Positions 12,901 to 23,859 of a DNA stretch of 64,000 bases are shown here, piece by piece (position 1 is the stretch's first letter; every line of letters begins with the position of its first letter). The stretch is from Homalodisca vitripennis (lineage: Eukaryota > Arthropoda > Insecta > Hemiptera > Cicadellidae): the NCBI RefSeq assembly GCF_021130785.1, contig NC_060212.1, positions 149,602,001 to 149,666,000 on the forward strand, read 5' to 3'. The notes below the pieces were generated by a model that worked only from the letters and a program-made list of their open reading frames with translations, made no database searches and was not told the DNA's origin. Made by a program: the position numbers and the translations under genes.

Positions 12901-15500
12901 CACACAATATGTATTTTACCTGTTTTATGACCCATTTTCATACGTTAAGACTAAGACAATTTTCAATAAACAAATGAAGATATTATTTAAATATGTATAT
13001 CATCTTATGATTTCAGTACAACCATTTCGTTAAAAAGTTATTACTGGCTCATATTCATCCAATTAAACATACCGATACGACAACTGTAGCACAGTTAGAG
13101 TTAACCTCAACCTCAACTGTACTCAATTCTTTTAGTGCGTGAATCCGATTGTGTAACAAAACACTCACTTTTGTAACTGGAAACGTACATTGCTATATTG
13201 AAATGCACTCTCATTTTTAATTTTTCTCGACACGCTCTCGAAGTTTCCATGATCAATCGTTTGGCATGCAGTATAAAAATGTGTTTGGATTCTATTGCAA
13301 TATATAGTTTTATTTTTCCTTTGCGGAACTGACAGCTCTGCTTGGACTCCCGCCAAAGTGTTAAATTATTCTGGATGGCAAAACACTCTCAATGTGAAGT
13401 TACCCTCTGAATTGTTCAAACTTCCGCAGCTCAGCTTGTTGTAAGATTGCTATGTTTACAACATTATAAAAACAAGTTTCCAGTTGACTAAAGTTACATC
13501 TTTAAACTTGACCTTATTATAAAATATCAGATTATATACCGTGCTTGTTACATCGCATCGTAAGGTTTAGTGTTACTCTCCCATTCTTAACATCATAAGT
13601 TTTCCTGTTGCTTTCATGCTACTTGACAATGTATTAAGAAATATAAATAGAAAAATTCGATCAAAAGTAATGACTTAAGTATAACATATTTCTAGTTCAG
13701 GTGTTTAAATGTATCAATATAATTTCAAAATAATTATCATTCATTCCCAAAAGCTATGTTTTGTCTTTAATTTTGTTTGGTTGACCCAGAACAACTAACC
13801 AACAGCCCAACAGACGAAAAATGGAAATTATAATTAACCATTAACGAGCTGTATGTAGATGTTATGGGGAAATACTAGAAGCGGACGTGGCACTACAATA
13901 TTTTACATAAATATTTGTTTAACACCTTTCACATTTATTCAGAATTTATAAAACATTAAATTGTAATTTAATAAACAAGTGACACGTACCCGGCATGTTA
14001 TGATCTTCATATTCACTTTAGGGCCAGAATAAGGCGACGCCCTAGTTTTTTCATCCACTACATATCCAACGTCATCTTTTCTCGCTTGATCAACGACTAT
14101 ATCTGGTAAAGGATATTTTTACACTCTTTCTAGTGCGAGTTTAGTCTTTTTACTTTTGAACTAGTGGTTTTTAATTATAATTTAATTTTCTGAATTTTAT
14201 TATTATTCACTACTATTATGTATTTTCTTAGAAATTGTAATTATTTAAACCTTTTAACCAGCACTATCTTTCTTTGTAAGTAATAAAAAGAAATGACAGT
14301 ACAAAACATGGCAACTAATAACCTTTGAAGACTTAAAATACTTCCATGTGGTGTACTTACAATACTGTAAAGTACTTACAATACTGGTGTAATAAGTTCC
14401 TATCCAAGTCTGACACAGCAGACTGTCCTGGGATGTGCACATCTGGAGCAGGAGCTGTATATAGCAAGTCAATTAACTGTAATAATTAGTTTACGTCGAA
14501 GTCTGTTGCTTAGGAAAGGCAAATGTAATGGTGGAGTGATAAAGGCAATCCGGCCTGATTGTGAATTGTAAGGAATTATCCTTTGATGATTTTATAGTGT
14601 TTCCATAGAAAGAAGAGATACACGACAAGAAAATGAGTCTTACTCTACATCATAAATCAAGAAGATTTAAAATAATTGTTCATATCACATATATAAGGAA
14701 GGTTTTGGCGTATGTGGGCCTGTATTTGTGGGTGTCAATAGGGGAAATGACTCATTATTTCAAGAAGAAATTACGTCACTTAAAATTAGCACAAGAAATC
14801 TTATCCAGAAAAATTCCAATGGTGACGAATAAATGGTATTCACAAATGTTTAAAGCTGCAGGATGACTGACTACATGAGACGAGGGTATTATATGAAAGC
14901 AGGAATGCTCCAAATGAACAGGCCATGATGACTAAAGTTGTACTTAGTAGGATATTGGATTACAAAACATTCCTAAAAATGGAGATTCCTTAGCCAACAA
15001 ATGTTCCGAAAAGAATAAATTAGGTTATGACTGAGCTGAGGGGTTACCTTCTCATACAGTGCAGCTCTTGTAAATGACTGAGGTCAAATTCAAATCCAAG
15101 TTCTGAAGTAAGTACGAGTAATCGAACTTAGCATGTACGAGCTCTAAGAAGCTAAGCTATAGGATGATGTATGTTGTAAGGATTTCTACGTATGTTTTAA
15201 TTTAACATACTTGATCCGACATGGAAAGTGTTAAATTTAAATTACATAAAAACTCAGCTACTTATGGCCAAGAGTTTTAATCCTCGTTAGGTCCATAATG
15301 TGACAAAGCAAGAATTAAACTTAAAGGACTGCTCCAGCGGCTTAAGTTACTACAAGAACTTTGAAGGATCTTCCTCAAAACCCATGTTATAGCAATTCAC
15401 AAGAGTTCATAAAACTGCAAGATAAGAGTACGCTAGACCATGTGTCGCGTAACAGGTTTTGCTCAGGTTGTTTGAGAAATTTCCAATTTATAGCTTCTTT
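9921..15500. other. Long stretch without recognised genes
   Basis: Sparse 60-90 codon frames only (for example 10341-10616, 11511-11726, 12388-12579, 14254-14472, 14633-14866). None shows a recognisable domain, and their residue content follows the local AT bias. A GC-richer patch at 10390-10620 has no supporting structure that would make it an exon. A perfect 10-bp hairpin is listed separately. Confidence 0.45.
10959..10993. repeat. Hairpin, 10-bp stem and 15-base loop
   Basis: AATAAATGCC at 10959-10968 pairs perfectly with GGCATTTATT at 10984-10993. No T run follows, and this is not a eukaryotic terminator. It may be a structural remnant of a small repeat. Confidence 0.6.
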
Positions 15501-15504
15501 CATT

Positions 15505-16635
15505 CTGAAATGTCCTGCATATAGACAGACAGACCAACATAAAGAAAAGAAATATTTTAATCCATAAGACAGACCTAGATATTATGTCAGTCAATGACGC
15601 TCAGCTAAACTCCATTATGGAAAACTCACGACTATAGAAGTAATTCTTGTCTATGTAGAAATGAAATTACATACACCATTTTAAATCTCGAGATATGTTG
15701 CGACATGATACATTCATATTTTGTTTATTAAGTTGAGTTTCATGGCAGTAATCAAGAAATAAAAGAGTTCCAGCGAGCAATGGAGGATAGTAAAACGCAA
15801 AAGTGCCCTGATACCAAATGTTGTCACCAACTTTTAACATTGAGTAAAATCTCACATGATTTTATTCTGCTTGTTTGCAAATTTTCCAGCCCTTCGAGTA
15901 ATAGGCTTCGCTGACGCTCAGCCAATAACCAGATATTTTCAAGAAAACACTGAATTCCCATACAAAAATACACTCAAGAAGGCTTGACAAACAACTCTAC
16001 TTTATCTGACGTGAAGATAGGCGTTTGAATACAGCAAATGGAGGCACCGTCAGTTCATCATAAGACTACATATCGCATAAAGAGGGGTTGCTTGCCATAC
16101 AACTTATCATCATCCTCCCCCGCAACCCTCCCTTCTATACGGCAAGCTGTTCCTCCCACTCCCGTCTTGTCATCTTTCAAAACATGTATAATCTTAAGCC
16201 GACCTCAGTGCTTGGCACATGGGTTAGTTGACCTCTATAACTTAACTTACACCGTAACATCGTAGAGTATAGTTACTACTCGTAAAATAACTCGGGTAAA
16301 TATATTAACTAAACATAGGTGTGAAAGATATAATCCTCGTAAGTCAATATGTTCATAACTCACGTGGAATGTATGGGCAGATGAAATATCTCGGACAGTC
16401 TTAGAAACGTTAGTAATTATTTTATTCCACCCATAAATATACAGGTAGGAACAGGTCAGCCCATGGGTTGCCAGTATTTAAAACCTATACCTCATTTAGT
16501 TCTCGAGTTATTTTGCGGTCATATAGACATATAGAAGAGACATTTTGTCAGTCCCCACACAAACAGATAGAATAGAAGTTTTTCCAGACCTTAAGATAGA
16601 CCTCGCTAATTTTCAGCGAAATCCCGTGGAGGAAG
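15505..16635. repeat. Two diverged copies of a low-identity repeat
   Basis: The segments near 15505-15625 and 16515-16635 share the order cagacag / ttttaatcca or tttttccaga / agacctcg or agacctag / tcagc..aa.tcc. The pairing is visible but weak. The DNA between them is unannotated; a 75-codon frame at 16038-16265 has no recognisable feature. Confidence 0.3.
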
Positions 16636-16813
16636 ATGCATCGCCATCAAAGTTAATTTTGTGTTCATAAAAAATGTTAAATTCTATATCTCAATCTGTT
16701 TCAGATTTATCCAGCAGAGAAACGGAAATAACAGAAGATACATTTCACTAACTTCCTAAGCGTTAGGCTTATATATCATTCATTAAATATTATCTTTGCC
16801 CTCTGATATACCA

Positions 16814-17587
16814 TCTATTATATAAAAATGAAAACTGTTCGTGTGTAACAGCATCACTCACAAACGGCTGGACGGATTCGCCTAATTTTTTTTTTTATTT
16901 GTTCGTCTTGATCTGTAGAAGGTTATAGGATACTTTTTATCCCTTTCCCGATTCAGGATTCCGCCCCACTGGTTACAGAAATACCCGTAAGAAATGCATT
17001 GCAGCAAACATATTATGTTATTAAGTGAAAGAGTCTTTTCAAATTTTTAATCAGCTGTTCTTTGTAAACATATATAATGCGACAAAAAATATATTTATAT
17101 ATAATTTAATTACTACACTTATAGTTTTAAAGCATAGAGTAAGCTTAAGAGAAACGACAAATTTTGTTTAAACTGTTTCTGCAATCACTGTTAAACATAG
17201 ACTTTACTATCCAGATAATACAATTCAAATTTGACGTAAAAATTCACCTTTAACTGCAATATTTATTTAATATAAACCATGCTCATGCTTGATCAGAAGA
17301 GCAATGCAGATATCATAATTACTATCTTACGTTGGCTACAAATATAAAGAATGTTATAAAATCAACCTTAGTTGTTTTTTTTTGACAGAAGTATCAGGAA
17401 TGTGGTACATACCTTCATAATGCGCCCAAGAAGCTCACGAAGGAACGACTATCAATTATCTCAGCAATGTTTAGAATGTGATAGAAAATGAATAAGTGAA
17501 TATAGTGTACTGTTTTCAACGGGAAATTGCGTGCGAAGCCGCGGGAAACTTATTGAAATGCGCAGCGAAGCGCGCCGGGTCCGCTAG
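16814..17587 (+). mobile_element. Non-autonomous Helitron, full length
   Basis: It starts with TC (TCTATTATATAAAAATG) directly after a host A and ends with CTAG directly before a host T, matching the A^T insertion rule of Helitrons. A short GC hairpin (GCGC at 17560-17563 pairing with GCGC at 17570-17573) lies about ten bases before the CTAG, as expected for Helitron 3' ends. The 774-base body carries no Rep/helicase coding region, so it depends on a partner in trans. Two more copies share its body and 3' end: 27420-28049 on the plus strand and about 36734-36900 on the minus strand. The 5' region with caaacggctggacggattcg is typical of insect Helitron-like repeats. Confidence 0.85.
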
Positions 17588-19877
17588 TATCCTATATTCG
17601 TGCTCTTGCCTCAGATTTCTACGTCTGAGACAAAGCAAACATTTATTACTTTTCACTTTTACACATCATATCGGGCTCTTAAACACAATATTTGTGCTTT
17701 TAAACAATATCGGTCTAACAGCTTCACTTTTCTGTCCCGGGCTCCTTCTGTGTTACGATCAAATCAGCGCCGGTTGAAGACTGAGTCAACTTGGCATTAT
17801 GCACGGCGTTTGATGTCGGTGGGGAGTCTTCAACACCTAGCCGCCGGCTAATAGTTATTATTCTAACCTTTTAATTACAAAGTGACTTCTAAAATGTCTC
17901 CATTCCATAGCTTAAAGCCTGTTGATCGGATAATATGGAGACTAGATTAAATTCTAGAAGTTCTTACTGTAATGATAAAAAATTAATAAGACTTTATAAT
18001 GGTATTAAAGTATCAAGTTTTTGGTATATTCTAGTCCCTTCCAACCGCTTGTGTTCTACAATAAGCATCATAAAGACGACGCAACGCTCGACATAAGATA
18101 TTTTGGTCGATTCAACGATTTGTCAGTGAGCTGGAGCTGAAAAATGTGTACAGAACCGTGAAATTTTATCCATAAATATATAAATTTTATTTGATAATTT
18201 TATCTTGAATAATTTTACAGTGACGGATTAATTTTGTATGGCATTAAGTTTGGAATATTTTTAGTTTTTTCCCATTATTACATTGTTAAGTTTTTGTATT
18301 CTAGACATTTTATGCTATGTTAGGTTAATTTCATAAACATTTGCAATCACTGTCATGGAGGAATCTCCGAGAATTTTTTCTCGTGTTTTCTTTCTGGATG
18401 GCTCTAAGAACACAATTATATATGTATGTATGTATGGGCTTAAGTAATAATACGTTCTTGTAAACAGGATAACTACCGTAATTTTATCTATACTGAACGT
18501 CAGAAAGTATTTATTCACATCTTGGACGAAATTTTTATTCAGTCAAGCAATTAAAGGTTTTATGATGAGGCCTTTCAAAGTTTGTGGAAAACTTTAACTT
18601 GATTGATTCCCAAAACAAGAGTGAAAATTACACTTTTTAAAATCTATTCAGTTATTTGAAACAATTTGTATTTACAACTTCAAGATGTCGGCCTCTTAAA
18701 GTTTGGGAAGGGAATATATTATAATATCGTATTGAAAAGAAGTGTTTTAAAATTCTTAAGTTATTAACAATAATTTATTTTTCAAAGGGTTATAGGTAGC
18801 GGCCGTACAAAGTTTAAAATACAATACAATTCAGCAGAAATAATGGTGAACACTAAATTACCGTAATCTCAATTATATGTCCAAATCTTTTCCACAGCAT
18901 TCATAAAAACGCATATGATTTTAAATGCTGTTTTTAAATTTAAAATATGTTTAAGGTGTTTATGCCTATACAGCGATTTTTGTATCTACATATTTTTTGA
19001 CGTTGAAATAACTAGCGAACACAATTTTTTGAAATACACAATATCATTCTGCCAAATCTTGTTTTATATTAGTTGATATTTTTATTTATTTTCTAATAAC
19101 TTGGAAGTATGATATAAAATATCTAAGAACTTGTAATCTTCCTTGTTAAAACTGCAGAGAAATGTATGGACAACTTATATATTTTTATAGTTATAGACAA
19201 ATAATAATCAAGTATATTTTTGAAAATAGTGGAAATTTTCTAAAGCTTTTTAAAGGTTAATATTCACTTAAGTGTTCTGAAACAATGTAATACTCAACAT
19301 TTCAATGTCCTTGAGTACTTCAGAGTACTCGAACATTGAACAACATAAAGTAACTTAGTGTTCATGCTGCTCTCACTTTATGACCTGTAATGGCCTTCAT
19401 CATTTCCCGTCTACTGTGCCACTTTAGGTCATAACTAGTTTAAAATGAAACGAGATTTGGCATTTCCTGTCAACGATACTTTTGGTGCTTGTGAAATTTA
19501 TCTTTGAGTATCATCAAATGTTTCCGTACGTTAAAGAAACATTTTATACTGATTTATACAAATCAAATATACCTATTAGTGGATATTTTCTAACTTAGGC
19601 CGACTGGAGTAAACAACATATTGTAAACCCGCAAACAACGTAATATGCTGTACTTATACAACAATAATGTTTAAAGTTTGTAAAGGAATACTTAAAAGTT
19701 ATTATTGTTAAATTTATTATTATTAGTGTTAATCAAGCTTATAATAAAATTTAAATAATTTCATTATGCCATTACAATATAATTATTTCCTTCAACTTTA
19801 AAAACATAAAGATTCATCTGATAATTCACCACTTTTGCCACTCGAGCAAACAAACCTGGTTCTGACTTCTTAAAAAG

Positions 19878-19910
<33 letters not shown>

Positions 19911-20243
19911 TATTATTCATCCCAAATGATAATTTATTCTATTTATTAGTTGATGTTATAAGGTATAGTACTATAAAAGTATAGTTTATAAATATATAAA
20001 AGCTGTATAAACGAATGCCTATTAAGTATACTTAATAGTTAAATAACACCATTTCCAAACGTTACATTTTATTATATATTAGGCTTATATATAAGAAACA
20101 TTCTCCATAATATGCAACTTACTCCCTAGAAACGTTCAAGTCATAAAAGACATAATAACTTTTAACCATCAAACCACTGATTAAAAATTATAATTTGTTT
20201 TATTATTCCAATGAAAAAATCTGGAATAGCAAGGTCCAGAAAG
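17588..20243. other. Unannotated AT-rich DNA
   Basis: Two overlapping frames at 17496-17777 and 17600-17851 extend out of the Helitron 3' end into a moderately GC-rich patch. They contain no recognisable domain. The remaining sequence is AT-rich, with a short GTAT repeat at 18420-18436 and an (AC)n run at 19879-19908. Confidence 0.45.
19879..19908. repeat. (AC)n microsatellite
   Basis: AC run of about 30 bases. Confidence 0.95.
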
Positions 20244-20510
20244 ATTGAAGCACAAATAAATCTGGTATTACAACACTCTTCATTTATTTTACAAGAGATT
20301 GGCAACGGAGGTCTTTCGGAGACAGACATTGCAAAAGGCTTTCATTAAACGTGAAAGACTTCAAATTAAAGCACAAATATTCTATGTCTATAAGAGATTG
20401 ACAACACAACCTTCAAGAGATGGACGTCGCAAAAGCATCCAATCAAAATATGAAGATCTTCAATAGAAACAAAAACATTCCTTGAAACACGATCTCAAAG
20501 AAAACATCAT
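20244..20510. repeat. Degenerate tandem repeat, unit about 120 bases
   Basis: attgaagcacaaata at 20244 and attaaagcacaaata at 20365 begin two units. Both then read caagagattg/taagagattg, a variant of gga.. gac.t.gcaaaag, and ..gaagatcttcaa or gaaagacttcaa. A partial third unit begins near 20458. Identity between units is moderate, so the array is old. Confidence 0.6.
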
Positions 20511-22170
20511 CAAAAGTAGGTCTGTTCCAATTTCATCGAGACATTTATCCAAATGTATTACTAATTAGTATTAAATTACTAAAGATTACAAATTTTAATA
20601 ATTTTCATTCATTCCATATATGATTCATTATTTCCATATGAAAATTGAATTTAGTCACGGTTCAGAATTAAATGCCTAAGATAAAAACAGAAATATTACG
20701 CAACATTTAATTTATTACAAATACACAACATATAATGTAATTTACAATAATTACACACGTTAAATGCAAAGTGAGTAAGATTTATTTCATTATTAGAATT
20801 ATTAATAGAGACGAATGCGTAAGTAAGGGCATATTGTACCATACTTTGATAAGCTACTCAAGATAGTTTGTGGGGATTCAATGGGTGACCTATAACTAAT
20901 ATTCAACCATCACAATTTAAGACCAAGCTAAATCATCATTTAATATATGCTGGAATAAATGCCAAATTAAAAATTTCAGCAATGTCAAGCTACATTATCC
21001 TGTGTTATTTTTCAATTGCTTGTATCTAATTTGCAAAGTTTAAAGATCTGAGGATCCTTTATATAAACAATACGTGTTAGACCAATATAAACCGTTAGTT
21101 TAAGAAATTTATAAATTCTACTCTTATTTAATAAGTTTTTATTGTTCATAGTGCGTCTAACTGAATAAATTTTGTAAGGGATTATACTCATAATGTTATA
21201 ATATGGTGTGAAAATAGAGCTTGGTCTGGTTGGTAATTGACATCCTATCAGTAAAAATAATACTTCCGTTAAGTAATATTTATGCCACGAACGTGGCCAA
21301 AAGATATTGCACAATAAAAATTAAGTGATTTGCCACCAAATCGTACTTACAATGCTTGATTTTGTTGCAGCAATGAGTAACTTGGCGTACAACCCACTTC
21401 ATCTCACTAGCTGAGTCACAAAAAGCAATCGGTTTTCATCTATTGACTCATGGTTTTTTTCCCATAAAAGCGTTGAAGAATGGTATATCCTCTGTCTACA
21501 ACAATTGACTTAATGTTAAGCATCCTCATTCTGTTTGTTCAACAACCATAACGTATGCTACTGTTAAGGTCAAGGAGGCAATTCTTGTGAGAACATTATC
21601 GTGACCTGAAATTCTTAGGAAAGAATAGGGTGCGATAGCAGTGACTTGAATAAAAAAAGGAATTTCCATAGTTAATATCGTTTGCTAAGTTATATGAATG
21701 TGTCGTAACCCTTTATTTTCTCAAAAGTACTTTTTGTTGTAAATATGTTTTCATAATTAGGAACATTCAAGTTCCTATCAATCCAAATAGAATAAGAAAC
21801 TGCTCAATCAACCTGTAATGTTTATCAATATTTGTAATGTTTTATTAGTATTTATAGTCCATAAATACGATAAACTTAGCTCGTCATCGTAGAAAAGGAT
21901 CATAGACATTACTTATGTGAGTGGAGTCATCGGTAAGAGCCACTATAATGTCACAATAATGTGTCTTATTCCAATTTGATTAATGTTATTCGCCGTTAGT
22001 GCATGACAAGTATGGATTTGGTGTCGGAGAAGTGGCGCTCTTCATACTGAAGTGTAGGTCGGGGGTTGTTGCATATTCATCAGTAACAAGATCCTCCAGG
22101 CCTCACTTTTGTTTCATCTCTGACACCTGTGCAAGCATTTTGCATTAGAGTTGCTTGTTTGTTTAAAAAA
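20511..22170. other. Unannotated AT-rich DNA
   Basis: A 100-codon minus-strand frame at 21012-21314 has no recognisable domain and an AT-driven residue content (Ile, Asn, Lys, Tyr). No TE ends seen. Confidence 0.45.
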
Positions 22171-22743
22171 ACAAAACATAAAGCAACCCGAACAAATATT
22201 TGAGGTTAGTTTTGTTTTGTATTTTAGATATTTCTTAGTTAATGGTTTATTCCAGTTATCCACGTAGCCATTGCAGATTAGTTACAAAACATAAAGCAAC
22301 CCGAACAAATATTTGAGGTTAGGTTTGTTTTGTATTTTAGATATTTCTTAGTTAATGGTTTATTCCAGTTGTCCACGTAGCCATTGCAGATTAGTTACAA
22401 AACATAAAGCAACCCGAACAAATATTTGAGGTTAGTTTTGTTTTGTATTTTAGATATTTCTTAGTTAATGGTTTATTCCAGTTATCCACGTAGCCATTGC
22501 AGATTAGTTACAAAACATAAAGCAACCCGAACAAATATTTTAAGTTAGGTTTGTTTTGTATTTTAGATATTTCTTAGTTAATGGTCTATTCCAATTGTCC
22601 ACGTAGCCATTGCAGATTAGTTACAAAACATAAAGCAACCCGAACAAATATTTGAGGTTAGTTTTGTTTTTGTATTTTAGATATTTCTTAGTTAATGGTT
22701 TATTCCAGTTATCCACGTAGCCATTGCAGATTAGTTACAAAAC
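22171..22743. repeat. Five 113-bp tandem units in alternating A-B-A-B-A order
   Basis: acaaaacata begins units at 22171, 22284, 22397, 22510 and 22623, exactly 113 bases apart, and the array closes at 22737-22743. Units are about 97% alike. Two diagnostic positions alternate: units 1, 3 and 5 read ggttagttttg and ccagttatcc, while units 2 and 4 read gttaggtttg and gttgtcc (ccaattgtcc in unit 4). The array therefore expanded as 226-bp dimers, a higher-order repeat. Unit 4 has extra private changes. Confidence 0.95.
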
Positions 22744-22840
22744 GGGTAATACAAATCCCCAGATAGATTCCTAATGCCCAGTTGCTCAGTTTATGTTCTA
22801 ATTCCAGTAAACATGCCAAAACTTTAATAAAGTAGGTAAG

Positions 22841-22889
22841 TGAGATAGATAGAGAGAGAGAGCGAGAGAGAGCGAGAGAGAGAGAGAGA
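22841..22889. repeat. (GA)n low-complexity tract, likely LINE 3' tail
   Basis: GA-rich run with a few GC interruptions. It lies immediately after a minus-strand AATAAAG signal (22891-22900) that ends a LINE fragment, so it probably represents that element's simple-repeat tail, read as (CT)n. Confidence 0.8.
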
Positions 22890-23197
22890 AGTCTTTATTC
22901 AAAATCATTAAGATTTGACAGGCGTCAATTTGCAAAATGTCATAAATCGTCATTGAAAATACAAAACAAAGATATTTTAGTTATGAGTTAACAAAAAATA
23001 TCCCAGTCTCTCCAAGAGATGAACTCATTTACAGAGTAGAAGGGTCGTTGTGACAGCCAATTCCTGAGAGGAGACCTGATCTTAGGGTAATCTAGGCTCT
23101 TCAGTTCTTTGGGTAGAACATTGAAAAACTTGGCTCCGCTGTATGCTGGTCGCTTTTCAAAGAGCGCAGAGCGGTGTGCAGGAAGGTGGAAATCCAT
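22890..23197 (-). pseudogene. Non-LTR retrotransposon C-terminus and 3' UTR
   Basis: The minus-strand frame from 23197 to 22988 encodes 69 residues ending with FYSVNEF then ISW. It has the HLPAHRSALFEKRPAYSGAK block followed by FNVLPKELK, the arrangement at the extreme C-terminus of many arthropod LINE ORF2 proteins. After the stop at 22988 come about 90 bases of 3' UTR and a GAATAAAG signal, then the (CT)n tract. The reverse transcriptase and endonuclease parts are absent, so this is a strongly 5'-truncated copy. A comparable C-terminal block (YYSVREYVE) ends the LINE at 55025-55930, suggesting related clades. Confidence 0.75.
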
Positions 23198-23379
23198 GGC
23201 AAAGCGCGTAAGTAAATCAGTGGTAATGGTAATTAATAAGTAATGTGGTTACATTATTACAGCTAAATTCGATATATTCATATTTTTACACGACCTTATA
23301 ACAGTATTGATAAGTATATCTAACTATTCAGTCTGATTTATATATAAAATATAATTTTCTTTTTTTAAATATTTACATA

Positions 23380-23452
23380 ACATTTCAATAAAGATTGAAA
23401 CACAAAAATTACTTGCTCAGCCGGGCTTCGAACCCGGGTCTCCATGTATATT
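23380..23452 (-). mobile_element. Diverged SINE fragment, B-box half only
   Basis: On the minus strand it reads CCCGGGTTCGAAGCCCGGC plus the tail body (caatctttattgaaatg). This matches the 3' half of the 876-1127 family with substitutions. The A-box half is missing. It is followed by an unrelated GC-moderate stretch (23500-23750) with no recognised content. Confidence 0.6.
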
Positions 23453-23808
23453 GTAACAACTACGACAAAGCATAAACAGTCGCAATAAACTGCTGATCAT
23501 GCTGTGACCTTATTGTTCACACGTCTGAGTTTTAAGTGGTTCACAACGGAACGTTCTCCATTTTACGTAAAAGCTCCTTCCAGCAGTCTCATACCCTATC
23601 CCGGGGCAATACTATGCAAATATGCCTTCAAGCCCTCCACCCGACCCTTGCCTTGGCACAGTGCCCAACTGATAGTGCAGATGTAAGATTGGCTTTCTCC
23701 TCGGTTAGTCTAAGTTTCCCTCTCCCTCTTACAATATTGGCTTAGGGAGGTCTTATCTGTTTAAGAACGTAATATATCCCTACTAAAGAACTTACTTATC
23801 GGTTTGTG

Positions 23809-23810
<2 letters not shown>

Positions 23811-23857
<47 letters not shown>
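23811..23857. repeat. (AT)n microsatellite
   Basis: TA run of about 47 bases. Confidence 0.95.

Positions 23858-23859
<2 letters not shown>

Noticed and set aside
17496..17851. Overlapping frames downstream of the Helitron as a gene
   Set aside because: One starts inside the Helitron tip, neither has a recognisable domain, and there is no promoter or splice evidence.
22171..22743. CRISPR-like array (also 1-360)
   Set aside because: Whole units are repeated with no unique spacers, and the genome is eukaryotic.
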